DNA of 28,647 nt, taken from NCBI GenBank assembly GCA_020634495.1, contig JACKBR010000057.1:1-28647 (forward strand), read 5' to 3'. Positions within the stretch are counted from its first letter, which is position 1, and each line of letters starts with the position of its first letter. Below the pieces are notes generated by a model. The model did not search any database and was not told the origin of the DNA. It worked only from the letters and a program-made list of their open reading frames with translations. Position numbers and translations under genes: made by a program. This document shows positions 7,427 through 15,213 of this stretch, in pieces. Source of the stretch: Ardenticatenaceae bacterium. GTDB lineage: Bacteria > Chloroflexota > Anaerolineae > Promineifilales > Promineifilaceae.

Positions 7427-8376
7427 TTCACAAGACCTTTCGTCACCTGCAAAAAGACATCTTCCAAATCACCCGTTTCTTCCTGAAAGGCCACCACCCG
7501 GAAATTGTTGGCAATCAGGCTGGCCAGCAAATTGCTTAAGCTCTCATCGTCGCCCGTAAAATCAAAGCGCAGCGCGTCAGAAGGAATGTCGGCCTCCTCA
7601 GCAGTGGTAATGCTTTCTACCGCCTCGTGACGCAGCAAAAATTCCTGTACCGGTGTCAGATCGCCCAGCACCCGCAGCTGCATGAGCCGGTGCGCCCGCA
7701 GCTGCCGCTTCATTTCGGCCATGTCGCCGTAGGCTACCAGCCCGCCTGCTTCTAAAATAGCGATGCTGGTGCAAATATCGGCGACTTCGGACAAGATATG
7801 AGACGAGAAGAAGATCGTTTTGCCCATCAGCTTCAGCTCGCGCAGCAGTTCGCGCATCTCGATGCGGGCGCGGGGATCCAGGCCGCTGGCAGGCTCGTCT
7901 AAAATGAGCACTTGTGGATCGTGGGCCAGGGTACGCGCCAGGCAAAGCCGCTGCTTCATTCCTCGGCTCAGGCTGTCTACAAAGGCATCTTTTTTATGCC
8001 CCAAATCCACCAATGCCAGCAAATCATCGATCATGCCCAGGCGGGTGGCGGGCGGAATGTCGTAGCAGGCGGCAAAAAAGTCCAGATATTCCCACACTTT
8101 CATGTCGTCGTACACGCCAAAGAAGTCGGGCATGTAGCCGATGTTGCGGCGCACGGCGCGGGGGTTGTCGATGACGGATTCGCCAGCGACCCAGGCCTTG
8201 CCGCCAGTTGGCTTTAGCAATGTCGTTAGGATGCGCATGGTTGTTGTTTTGCCTGCGCCGTTGGGGCCGATGAACCCAAACACTTCACCCTCCTCAATAT
8301 TGAGCGAGAGGTCGTGCAGGGCGGTCAGGTCGCCGTATTTTTTAGTCAGTCCTTGAATTTCGATGATTGTTGACAT
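7423..8376 (-). CDS. ABC transporter ATP-binding protein
   Basis: The protein has 317 residues and is a complete ABC-2-type ATPase: Walker A GPNGAGKTT (37-45), the Q-loop region MPDFFGVY, signature LSRGM (136-140, with Arg in place of the usual second Gly, common in this subfamily), Walker B VLILDEP (156-162), the D-loop SGLDP and the H-loop FFSSHIL. A C-terminal regulatory part of about 90 residues follows, as in gliding/Na+-type exporters. It powers the two permeases encoded directly downstream. It is notable for having no exact copy of the ACGGCCGT palindrome in 954 bases, although most neighbours have one or several. Confidence 0.93.
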   Translation of the reverse strand: MSTIIEIQGLTKKYGDLTALHDLSLNIEEGEVFGFIGPNGAGKTTTMRILTTLLKPTGGKAWVAGESVIDNPRAVRRNIGYMPDFFGVYDDMKVWEYLDFFAACYDIPPATRLGMIDDLLALVDLGHKKDAFVDSLSRGMKQRLCLARTLAHDPQVLILDEPASGLDPRARIEMRELLRELKLMGKTIFFSSHILSEVADICTSIAILEAGGLVAYGDMAEMKRQLRAHRLMQLRVLGDLTPVQEFLLRHEAVESITTAEEADIPSDALRFDFTGDDESLSNLLASLIANNFRVVAFQEETGDLEDVFLQVTKGLVN

Positions 8377-8397
8377 AAATACTCGTTTGTCTTGTCA

Positions 8398-8410
8398 AAC
8401 CTGTCAGGTT
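8398..8410. repeat. Short perfect palindrome AACCTGTCAGGTT
   Basis: A 6-bp perfect inverted repeat around a single T lies in the 44-base spacer between the large exported-protein gene (stop at 8421) and the ATPase start (8376). It is too short to be a convincing terminator. It may be another intergenic word family or a processing site. Confidence 0.35.
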
Positions 8411-8420
8411 CTTAGCAAAT

Positions 8421-10892
8421 TTACTCGCCCAGATTGCCTGTAAGCACCGGATAAATTTCGCCAATGCCCAGACCAAATTGGCTGCTGTTGTCTTCTAAAC
8501 GCAGGCGCACTTCGTTGTTTGGTCCAAGGTAAGGCGCAAATTCTTGGATGTTGTTTTTACCCCATATGGGGCTGCCCAATGGCTGCCATAGCCCTTGCGC
8601 AAAATCCCAGATGAGCACATCCGGCAGCTGTTGGGTGGCGTCTTCATATTGCTGCGTCAGCGAGAAGCCTAGCTTGGTCACTTCCATGTTTTGGAATTCA
8701 GGCCAGGGAGTGTAGGAAAATTCAACCCAGCCGCCATTGAGATATAAATCTTGAATGGTGGGGTTGTAGACGTTGTTGTTGGCCAGTGGCTCCCAGTTAA
8801 TGAGGGACAGCGGGATGGTGACATTACGGCCGCTTACAATGTTTTGCTCTAGTGGGATTTCGATCAGGTACATGGTGGTGCTCAGGTTGTCGAAAGATTC
8901 ACCGGCCAGGGTGGCATCCACCTGCTTTTCAGCAGACCAGGCGATGAGCACAACGCTTTCTGGCGGAATGGCGAAGGTGCCGGTGCCGCCAAAGTTGCTG
9001 CTTTCTAGGGCTTGCAGCAGCTGCCAGCGCGGGAAAAGTTCCCGATTGTTGTAAAAGTCGAAGGAGTTGAGGATGGTTTCGGCATTGGCAGAAAGTGGCG
9101 CACCGGAGCTAAATCCGCCGAAAGCCGGGGCGGTAGAGCTGCTGCTAACGGAGCGAATGAGTTCAGAAACGGCCGTTCGCTCATTGGGCGGCAAATCTCC
9201 GATGTAAACGGCCGTATTGCCCAGCAGCACCGAGACCATCTCTAGATGGACATCGCTGTTGTTTAGCACATCCATAGCCAAAGCCAGATTATTGCCTTCC
9301 AGCGTCAGCGTGGCCGTACCGCTGACGTCAACGGCCGGTCTGGCGCTTTCCGCCAAAAAGACCGACACATCGCTAATGTCCACGCGCACATCGGAGATGA
9401 CAACTTCATTGCCGTAGGTAACAGCGCCCACATTGGGTTGATCTGTGCTAAAGGGCGCACCCAAATTTTGGTCGTATGGCTGGGCCAGGGCATTTTGGGG
9501 CAGCACCAGGTTGTATGTTTTGCGCTGCGGGGAGTAAAGGCCCAGCAAGCTGTAAACATTGGCCTGTTCGCCATCTGACTGGCTGTAGACAACGGACATT
9601 TCGTTGATGATGGTGTCGTTGCCGCGCACCTGGAAGCCTGTGAAGTAAGTGATGGCGATGAAAATTAGCACCAATGCGGGAATGGTTATCCAGGCGCGTT
9701 CCAGGCTGTTGCGCCGCTTGAGAATCCAATAGTTGAGTGGGCCAACCACAACGGTGTAGATTAGGAGGAAGGCGAGAAGCTGCAAAATGCTGGGCAAGGT
9801 AAGGGAAGGTAGGCTGGAAACGGCCGTTGTGGCTGCATAACTGTTTTGTGGGCCCAGGCCCCAATTATTGGTATTTGGTACCCGGCCAGCAATCACGGAC
9901 CAAATCACTTCACTGCCATCCCAATCCAGCAGGGGGGCCAGCAGCGGATCCAGCGCCAAAAAGTAGACCGAACCACGCCCCACGCTTTGGCGGGCCAGCA
10001 GCGGCAGGTCGTCCTGACGAAAGATAATTTCGCCGCTGCGCAAGCTGCTGGTAGCCACGACATATGGCCCCGGATCGCGGAAGGCGATGCCGATGCGCTG
10101 CCGTAAACCGGGTAGATCGTCCACGGTTTGGCTGCTGTTTATGGTAACCGGGAGCAAATCTGCTAATTCTGCGGCCGTTTTTTGCCAATTAGCTCCCCCG
10201 GTGACGATGAGCTGCCCTCCGTTGTTTAGCCAGGCTTCTAATGCGGTGCGTTGGTTGGTTGTAAGCTGGCTGGTGTCGGTGTCGTTAAAAATTAAAATGT
10301 CTAGGGAATTCCAGGCAACGGCCGTTTCCGGCAAATCGTCCAGCGTGAGCAAAGCCACAGAAGCATCTGAATGGCTGCCGCTAATGCGTTCCAAAAAAGT
10401 AAATTCTCCACCATCGGAGCTAAGCACGCCGTACAGCAAGCTGTTTTGGGTTACCCGGCTGATGCTGCCGCTTTCAACTTCGGCTACCAGCGTTCGGTCA
10501 TCCTGGTAAAGCTGCATGGTAAGATTACTGGCCGCGGCTGGGATTTTTATGTAAAGTGTTAGGCGTTTGTTTGATTGGGTTGGCAGGCTAATGGGGCTGC
10601 GAAAGGGAATGGGTTCCTGTCCGCCGCTCTGGCGCACCAGAATTTCTACGTACCCTTCAATGGCCGGGCCATTGTTGGCCGCCGTTACCTGAACTGGCAC
10701 CCAATACTCGTTCTTGTACAAGCCGTCGTAGCCGACGGTCATCGACAGGTTGAGGTCGCTGCGTTCCTCTTGGGCGGCGACAGGGCTGGACAGGCTCGCC
10801 GCCAACAAAAGCAAAGCAATAAGAATAAAGTAGCGCATTTTGTAGGTTTTTGGCATGGTTTGTATACGTTTGGGCAGTGCGAATTGTTCCAT
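8421..10892 (-). CDS. Large exported/membrane protein with amidotransferase-like domain (first gene of the MoxR/ABC operon)
   Basis: The protein has about 823 residues. Three in-frame starts are possible upstream of a clear signal sequence (RYFILIALLLLAASLSSPVA): 10892, 10856 and 10838; the open frame reaches 10919. I chose 10892 because a TATAAT lies seven bases upstream, which would suit a leaderless message; no start has a good Shine-Dalgarno site. A beta-rich N-terminal domain is followed by a class-I amidotransferase-like fold without visible catalytic Cys (LDILIFNDTDTSQLT, then AWLNNGGQLIVTGG). Two membrane helices in mid-protein (LLAFLLIYTVVVGPLNYW and TIPALVLIFIAITYF) precede a second beta-rich domain. 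Similar proteins lead ABC exporter/MoxR operons in Chloroflexota. Four ACGGCCGT copies all encode Thr-Ala-Val. The function is unknown; a surface or transport accessory role is inferred. Confidence 0.75.
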   Translation of the reverse strand: MEQFALPKRIQTMPKTYKMRYFILIALLLLAASLSSPVAAQEERSDLNLSMTVGYDGLYKNEYWVPVQVTAANNGPAIEGYVEILVRQSGGQEPIPFRSPISLPTQSNKRLTLYIKIPAAASNLTMQLYQDDRTLVAEVESGSISRVTQNSLLYGVLSSDGGEFTFLERISGSHSDASVALLTLDDLPETAVAWNSLDILIFNDTDTSQLTTNQRTALEAWLNNGGQLIVTGGANWQKTAAELADLLPVTINSSQTVDDLPGLRQRIGIAFRDPGPYVVATSSLRSGEIIFRQDDLPLLARQSVGRGSVYFLALDPLLAPLLDWDGSEVIWSVIAGRVPNTNNWGLGPQNSYAATTAVSSLPSLTLPSILQLLAFLLIYTVVVGPLNYWILKRRNSLERAWITIPALVLIFIAITYFTGFQVRGNDTIINEMSVVYSQSDGEQANVYSLLGLYSPQRKTYNLVLPQNALAQPYDQNLGAPFSTDQPNVGAVTYGNEVVISDVRVDISDVSVFLAESARPAVDVSGTATLTLEGNNLALAMDVLNNSDVHLEMVSVLLGNTAVYIGDLPPNERTAVSELIRSVSSSSTAPAFGGFSSGAPLSANAETILNSFDFYNNRELFPRWQLLQALESSNFGGTGTFAIPPESVVLIAWSAEKQVDATLAGESFDNLSTTMYLIEIPLEQNIVSGRNVTIPLSLINWEPLANNNVYNPTIQDLYLNGGWVEFSYTPWPEFQNMEVTKLGFSLTQQYEDATQQLPDVLIWDFAQGLWQPLGSPIWGKNNIQEFAPYLGPNNEVRLRLEDNSSQFGLGIGEIYPVLTGNLGE

Positions 10893-10899
10893 GTTGTTG

Positions 10900-10926
10900 A
10901 TTATAACGAACGTGAGCAATGCTCAC
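10900..10926 (-). promoter_or_regulatory. Candidate promoter -10 with adjoining palindrome
   Basis: On the minus strand a perfect TATAAT (10900-10905) lies just ahead of the chosen ATG of the large operon. Immediately upstream is a 7-bp perfect inverted repeat, GTGAGCA/TGCTCAC (10912-10926), placed where a repressor or activator could sit. No good -35 hexamer is visible at normal spacing, so activation by a bound factor is possible. This is inference from sequence only. Confidence 0.35.
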
Positions 10927-10990
10927 ATGACGGTTTCTAGGCGGCTGCCCGGTTGTTCATTGGCGAATTAAGCTAAAACGGTACCGGGGA

Positions 10991-11278
10991 TCAGGGTAAA
11001 ATCTCAATTTGATAATCGGCAATGGGTGCATCGGGTCGCTGGGTTTCTAGCCAGCTAACGGCCTTTTGCAACTGGCTGTGCAGGTGGGCGGCGTCATTGC
11101 CCACCGTCACCAGACCAATAACGGCCGTTTGCCACACATCCTGATGATCCACCTCGGCAACAGCCACGTTGAACTGCTGCGGCAGGCGGTTTGTAATCGA
11201 CTTAACCACGCGACGTTTATCTTTTAGCGAAAAAGCAGCTTCTAACTGAAGGGTAATGCGACAACAGGCAATAATCAT
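10991..11278 (-). CDS. DUF503 family protein
   Basis: The protein has 95 residues, starting at ATG 11278 (MIIACCRITLQLEAAFSLKD). It shows the DUF503 signatures SLKDKRRVVKSITNRLPQQF and NVAVAEVDHQDVWQTAVIGLVTV. The family is a small ferredoxin-like alpha/beta fold (YlxP), often found near ribosome-maturation genes; its biochemical role is not established. An upstream extension of the frame to 11314 lacks family similarity and was left out. It lies alone between the large operon and the divergent DUF4230 gene. Confidence 0.9.
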   Translation of the reverse strand: MIIACCRITLQLEAAFSLKDKRRVVKSITNRLPQQFNVAVAEVDHQDVWQTAVIGLVTVGNDAAHLHSQLQKAVSWLETQRPDAPIADYQIEILP

Positions 11279-11537
11279 GGTGGGTATTGTGGAGAAAGGC
11301 GGGTGGCAAGTCAAGCACGTAGGTGTTTTAGTATTAAAGTACTAGTGGAATGCGCAACTCATACGGCCGTTTGCTCGTTAAACAAAGTGACTTTACTGCT
11401 AAACCGCACGTTGACAGATTGTTGAGATTGCAGGTTTTACAGTAGACTCATTCGCAGCAAGCAGGCTACAATAGGCCCTGTTATAAAGATGCAAAATGAG
11501 CTGGACAAGCCTGATTTTGCAGGAGCAGAACAACTTT
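11279..11537. other. Divergent intergenic region
   Basis: This is an AT-richer spacer between the DUF503 gene (leftward) and the DUF4230 gene (rightward). It contains one ACGGCCGT copy (11363), an interrupted inverted repeat TAGTA/TACTA around 11328-11343, and a perfect TTGACA (11411-11416) that could be a -35 element for the rightward gene, though the -10 is poor. Nothing else is recognisable. Confidence 0.4.
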
Positions 11538-12263
11538 ATGGTAAAAAAGTTTATTTATCTTTTAATAATTGTCGTTCTTGTGACTGGGGCAATTGCCCTC
11601 TACACATTTATTGCTACGGTAAACAAGGCACAAACGGCCGCGCAGCCAATTGGCGAATTTATGCAGCAATTGGTTATCCCCGCTACCCCAGAATTCATCC
11701 CCAGCCCCGTTACAATTGTGAATCAGGTTAACGACCTGGCCCGCTTAGAAACTGCTTCCATTGAAGTTTCTAAAAATGTTGAAGCAACCAGAAATAATGA
11801 AATTCTGTGGGGCATGATGGGCGAACGGCTGATCTTTGAGGCGCATGGCCTGGCCGTGGCTGGTGTTGATTTTGGGAATATGACCCCGGCCGACATTCAG
11901 GTGGCGGATCCCACAACCGTGATGATAAATGTGCCTGAAGCAATCATATTTGAGGATTTGCCTTTATTAGACACGGATAAGTCGCGTGTATTAGATAGAG
12001 ATACCGGGTTGTTTACTCGCGCCGATCCGCAGTTGGAAACGTTTGTGCGCCAGCAGGCTGAGCAAGAGTTGCGTGAAGAGGCATTGGCATCGGTGCTGCT
12101 GGAAAGGGCAAACTATAATGCCCAAACGTTTATGTTGCAGTTTATGCAGGGGCTGGGTTTTGAAACGGTAATTTTTACAGACGGCCCTCCCCCAACAGTG
12201 GAGCCTTACCAACAGGAAGTGCCCAAGGGGTATATTTTGGTCACGCCAACGCCGCTGCCTTAA
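11538..12263 (+). CDS. DUF4230 domain-containing membrane-anchored protein
   Basis: The protein has 241 residues from Met at 11538 (MVKKFIYLLIIVVLVTGAIA). The frame is open to 11496, but that extension is polar, and the later Met puts a Lys-Lys pair directly before the single N-terminal helix. The exported part matches the DUF4230 pattern: an N-terminal RLETASIEVSKNVEATRN, then GERLIFEAHGLAVAGVDFGN, VMINVPEAIIFEDLPLLDTD and a Gln/Glu-rich C-terminal helix (RQQAEQELREEALASVLLER). The family is of unknown function, anchored to the membrane with its domain outside. It ends in a short Pro/Thr tail. The gene stands alone, with a hairpin (12268-12342) behind it. Confidence 0.75.
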   Translation: MVKKFIYLLIIVVLVTGAIALYTFIATVNKAQTAAQPIGEFMQQLVIPATPEFIPSPVTIVNQVNDLARLETASIEVSKNVEATRNNEILWGMMGERLIFEAHGLAVAGVDFGNMTPADIQVADPTTVMINVPEAIIFEDLPLLDTDKSRVLDRDTGLFTRADPQLETFVRQQAEQELREEALASVLLERANYNAQTFMLQFMQGLGFETVIFTDGPPPTVEPYQQEVPKGYILVTPTPLP

Positions 12264-12267
12264 TTCC

Positions 12268-12342
12268 AGTGATCAGTATTCAGTGAGTCAGTATTCAGTT
12301 GATTGTGACTTACTGATTACTGACTACTGACATACTGTTCAC
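12268..12342. repeat. Intergenic hairpin, CAGTATTCAGT-word family
   Basis: The left arm (12268-12299) consists of AGTGATCAGTATTCAGT words. The right arm (12309-12342) is their imperfect complement, ending TACTGTTCACT. It lies between convergent genes (DUF4230 and the flavoprotein) and could act as a bidirectional transcription barrier. A second member of the family lies at 21668-21760. Confidence 0.65.
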
Positions 12343-12890
12343 TCTTTCGGGGGTGAATCATAGTCGAGGACATCGCGGCCAGCTTCAGTGGAGAGGATGT
12401 CCAGGGCGGCAGAAGCGCCTTCTCCAGCGGAGATGATGGCCTGGCTGCGGTTCATTTTGGTGCTGCGGCCGACGGCATAAAGACCAGATACGGCCGTACG
12501 CCCATTGCGATCTACCTCCACGCTGCGTCCCTCTTTGGTCAGGCCCAAACTTTGATTCAGCTTCACCCCTTTCCCTTCGGCTAAAACCACGTATTTGGCG
12601 GCATGAATTGAGCCATCTTCTGTGGTGACGCTAAAACCGTCGTCTGTTTTGCTTACGTCAGTGACCAACGCATTTTGCAGCGTGGCCCCAAAATCGGTCA
12701 CTTGTCTTTTGGCAATTTTCTGAAAATCGCTGCCTAAGATTTTGGGGATGCCCAGGTAATTATGCAGTTCTGCATAATGCATAGCCGTGTTGTCTTGCCC
12801 AAAAACGGTTGTATCCACACCGTTTTTTGCTAAAAATAGGGCACAGCTAAGACCACCGGGGCCGTCGCCTACAATAATTACGTTTGTCAT
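12339..12890 (-). CDS. Half-size thioredoxin-reductase-like FAD oxidoreductase
   Basis: The protein has 183 residues. The start is ATG 12890, with a strong GGAGG five bases upstream; the frame extends further but without homology. The N-terminal Rossmann FAD motif is IIVGDGPGGLSCA. The C-terminal FAD motif is NGRTAVSGLYAVGR, followed by an AGEGASAALDIL helix, as in thioredoxin reductases. The central NADPH-binding domain and the redox CxxC of classical TrxR are both missing: the protein goes straight from the first FAD half to the second. Such half-size forms exist as a family and may take electrons from something other than NADPH, or use FAD for another purpose. It is convergent with the DUF4230 gene. 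Confidence 0.8.
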   Translation of the reverse strand: MTNVIIVGDGPGGLSCALFLAKNGVDTTVFGQDNTAMHYAELHNYLGIPKILGSDFQKIAKRQVTDFGATLQNALVTDVSKTDDGFSVTTEDGSIHAAKYVVLAEGKGVKLNQSLGLTKEGRSVEVDRNGRTAVSGLYAVGRSTKMNRSQAIISAGEGASAALDILSTEAGRDVLDYDSPPKE

Positions 12891-12997
12891 TGTTACCTCC
12901 AAATAAATGTTGTCAATTTGCAGAATGGATGTCACAAATGATACCGTATTTTGCGGATGTTGACTGCCGTCCGTTTAGCTAAGCTTAAGGATTCCTC

Positions 12998-13402
12998 ATG
13001 GTTTTCCCACAGAAAATTTCGGGTTTGAACTGGTTGTTTGGGTTGTGGGCGGTGTACACGGCCGTTTGGATCAGTCGTGAGGGCAGTTTGTGGCAGGTTA
13101 CCCTCATGGCCACGTTGACCACGATTTTGCTGTTGGGGTATAGCTGGCAGCGCTGGTTGGGCGGCAGGCGGGTGGGGCGCGGTGTGGGGGTGTTGCTAAC
13201 GGCCGTTTCCGGTCTGCTTTTAGGTGCAGGCAGCGGTCTGCTCACCTTTGTGTTCATGGCTGTCAAGACGGGTCTGCACGCGCATGGCCCCGAATTCACT
13301 CCGGCAGAAATTGCTTGGGTGTGGAACATGCTGCCCTTGTGGACGGCCGTTTGCCTGCTGATTGGTCTGGGACTAGGATTAATTTGGGCCGGAAGCAAGT
13401 GA
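12998..13402 (+). CDS. Small four-helix membrane protein, unknown function
   Basis: The protein has 134 residues, with ATG 12998 preceded by AAGGA. Four hydrophobic segments are visible: about 8-26, 33-50, 64-88 and 106-128. There is a basic loop (RWLGGRRVGRG) after the second helix and a short loop (HAHGPEFTPAE) before the last. No family is recognised. Three ACGGCCGT copies fall in its helices, all as Thr-Ala-Val, an unusual load for so small a gene. It has no obvious operon partner; it diverges from the flavoprotein gene and converges on the translin gene across a hairpin. Confidence 0.7.
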   Translation: MVFPQKISGLNWLFGLWAVYTAVWISREGSLWQVTLMATLTTILLLGYSWQRWLGGRRVGRGVGVLLTAVSGLLLGAGSGLLTFVFMAVKTGLHAHGPEFTPAEIAWVWNMLPLWTAVCLLIGLGLGLIWAGSK

Positions 13403-13408
13403 TTTTTG

Positions 13409-13474
13409 ACGCAAAGAGCGCAAAGATATAAAAGGTGCAAAGGGATTTTTCTGTGTTACTTTGCGCCTTTGCGT
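13409..13474. terminator. Bidirectional terminator-like hairpin, GCAAAG-word family
   Basis: The arms ACGCAAAGAGCGCAAAG (13409-13425) and CTTTGCGCCTTTGCGT (13459-13474) pair almost perfectly. A T-run follows on the plus strand (13480-13484). It lies in the 79-base gap between convergent genes. The arms share words with 1331-1396. Confidence 0.6.
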
Positions 13475-13481
13475 GACGTTT

Positions 13482-14114
13482 TTATCCTTTCAATCGATTT
13501 TCCACATTCTTCAACGCCTCTTCTAGCTGGGCCTGGCGCAGGCTGTTGGTCACGTCGCCGCGTGTGCGTTCCAGGACGGCCCGCACTGTATCCGTGCGGC
13601 GGCGCAGGCCCCCGGTGATGCTGTCATTGAAGTCGAAGGTCACAAGCTGGCTGTAAATCTGGTCCATCACGTCCAGCAGGCGCTCCGCTTCGTCGCTGTG
13701 GCCGTGGCGAATGATGTCCAAAATGCGGCGGCGCAGTTCGGTAGCCGCTTCGGCCAGGCCGTTGAGCCAGGTGTTGCCTTCCGTGTCCAGCTCGGCGGGG
13801 GTGGGCAGGGGGCGATTGCGCACCAGGGCGTAGGTGAGATTGGCTTCTACGAACTCTTTGACGGCATCTTGCGTGTAGCCCGCATGATACAAATTCGGAT
13901 AGTCACGTACGCCATCAACCATGATTTTGGTTGCTTCCCGTGCTTCCGCGATGAGGGATTCGGCCGTTTGCCATTCCTCGCGGTGAATGGCGCGAATTGA
14001 CCGGGCGCACAAGCTGATAAGCTGACGGGATCGCTGGTAAGCCTGGTCACGGGCAGTGTTTACTTGTTCAAATTCGGCACGAATGAGATCAGTCGTGTTG
14101 TCTAATTGATCCAC
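13482..14114 (-). CDS. Translin family protein
   Basis: The protein has 210 residues and starts at GTG 14114, six bases after a strong AAGGAG. It is all-helical and Glu/Arg-rich, with the translin-type pattern AREQAYQ-like helix 1 (ARDQAYQRSRQLISLCARSI), a central LYHAGYTQDAVKEFVEANLT and a final LRRRTDTVRAVLERTRGDVT. Prokaryotic members are single-stranded nucleic-acid-binding, ring-forming proteins whose role is poorly known; some are misannotated as haloacid dehalogenases. One near-miss of the palindrome (TCGGCCGT) occurs in the gene, but no exact copy. It is monocistronic. Confidence 0.75.
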   Translation of the reverse strand: MDQLDNTTDLIRAEFEQVNTARDQAYQRSRQLISLCARSIRAIHREEWQTAESLIAEAREATKIMVDGVRDYPNLYHAGYTQDAVKEFVEANLTYALVRNRPLPTPAELDTEGNTWLNGLAEAATELRRRILDIIRHGHSDEAERLLDVMDQIYSQLVTFDFNDSITGGLRRRTDTVRAVLERTRGDVTNSLRQAQLEEALKNVENRLKG

Positions 14115-14289
14115 AAAAAGCTCCTTAGGAAAAAAACACAGATTACGCAGATTTTAGTAAATAGCGCTGCGTTTGTGCGTTGTTTTGATGGGAAAGTACA
14201 GGGAAAATTTAACACAAAGGAACGAAGTTTGGAAGGAACAAAGGAAAAAAAACTTTGTCTCTTTGTTCCTTCGTTTCTTTGTATCAAAA
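14115..14289. repeat. Intergenic region with AAAGGAACGAAG-word hairpin
   Basis: Between the translin and DUF2877 genes is an AT-rich spacer. The left arm CACAAAGGAACGAAG plus GGAACAAAGG (14213-14243) pairs imperfectly with CTTTGTTCCTTCGTTTCTTTGT (14261-14282). Nearer the translin gene is a separate word, ACACAGATTACGCAGATT (about 14138-14155). This is another family of word-built hairpin. Confidence 0.55.
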
Positions 14290-15141
14290 TTATCGTGTTG
14301 ACGTTTTAGATACGGCCGTCATAAAACCCTGCAAAGCTGCGATGCCGGAAGTTGCACCTTGGTTCAAAATACGCTGGACGGGAAGCTGCCAGTCGAGGCC
14401 TGCGCTGAGCGCATCGACCAAACTGTGCCAGGGCTGCCACGCTTCGCCACGGCCAGCGGCTTGCAGCCAGGCGGCGGAGAGTTGGGTGGTGCGGGGCACG
14501 GCCGTTTCCAGCACAAGTTCTGCTAATCTAACCGTCACTTCTTCTGATCGCGTGGCCCACAACCCCAGCAGCATTCCCAGCAAAAAGTCGTCCCCAGCAG
14601 GCGTAAAGCCAGGGCCAAGGCCCGCCAGTTGAGCAACGGCCGTTTCCAAGCCAGCAGCATCCAGTTGGGCCAGAGCCACACGCACCGCCCGCGTGGCCGT
14701 GTAAAATTGGCGGGCAAAGGGGGCGGGACTGCCTTCTGTAAGCCGCGCCTGGTTTTGGGAAACGGCCGTTTCTAGTTCAGGTAACAGGCTCAGCCACTCA
14801 TTTTGCTGTTCACGCAGCAGCGCCCAGCGGGGCGTGGGCTGCCACAGCCGGGCAGGGCGCAAATTTATGTGCAGCGGGCCGATGTGCAAAGTGTGGCTGC
14901 TTTTTTGGACTGGGGTGGCGGGGGTGATTGTGGTGGGAAACGGCCGTTCCTCATCCACAACGATGGAAAATGGCCCTGGGCCAATGCTGGGCTGCACAAC
15001 AGAAATAATGTGACCGTGGGCATCAATCAGGTTTAAGGCGTGATCAAAACGGTGCAGCAGGGAAACGGCCGTTGGTTGCCGCAGCCACTGCTGCACCTGG
15101 GACGTCAGGCTGGTTGCTGTGATCTGTTCCGTTACTTTCAT
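14290..15141 (-). CDS. DUF2877 family protein
   Basis: The protein has 283 residues from ATG 15141 (MKVTEQITATSLTSQVQQWL). The hallmark GLGPGFTPAGDDFLLGMLLG lies in the C-terminal half, preceded by the beta-rich N-terminal half typical of the family. E. coli AllH (YlbF), a subunit of oxamate carbamoyltransferase, belongs to DUF2877. The partner genes AllG/FdrA are not nearby, so the same activity should not be assumed. It carries six ACGGCCGT copies (five Thr-Ala-Val, one Arg-Pro), the highest density in the window. On the minus strand a TACAAT sits about six bases ahead of the ATG, which again would suit a leaderless message. It diverges from the YbaK gene. Confidence 0.8.
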   Translation of the reverse strand: MKVTEQITATSLTSQVQQWLRQPTAVSLLHRFDHALNLIDAHGHIISVVQPSIGPGPFSIVVDEERPFPTTITPATPVQKSSHTLHIGPLHINLRPARLWQPTPRWALLREQQNEWLSLLPELETAVSQNQARLTEGSPAPFARQFYTATRAVRVALAQLDAAGLETAVAQLAGLGPGFTPAGDDFLLGMLLGLWATRSEEVTVRLAELVLETAVPRTTQLSAAWLQAAGRGEAWQPWHSLVDALSAGLDWQLPVQRILNQGATSGIAALQGFMTAVSKTSTR

Positions 15142-15213
15142 GGGGCAATTGTAACTTACAAATGACGAACCAATTCGGCAAAACAAGGGCAAGCTACTAA
15201 AATCCTGGCAGCT

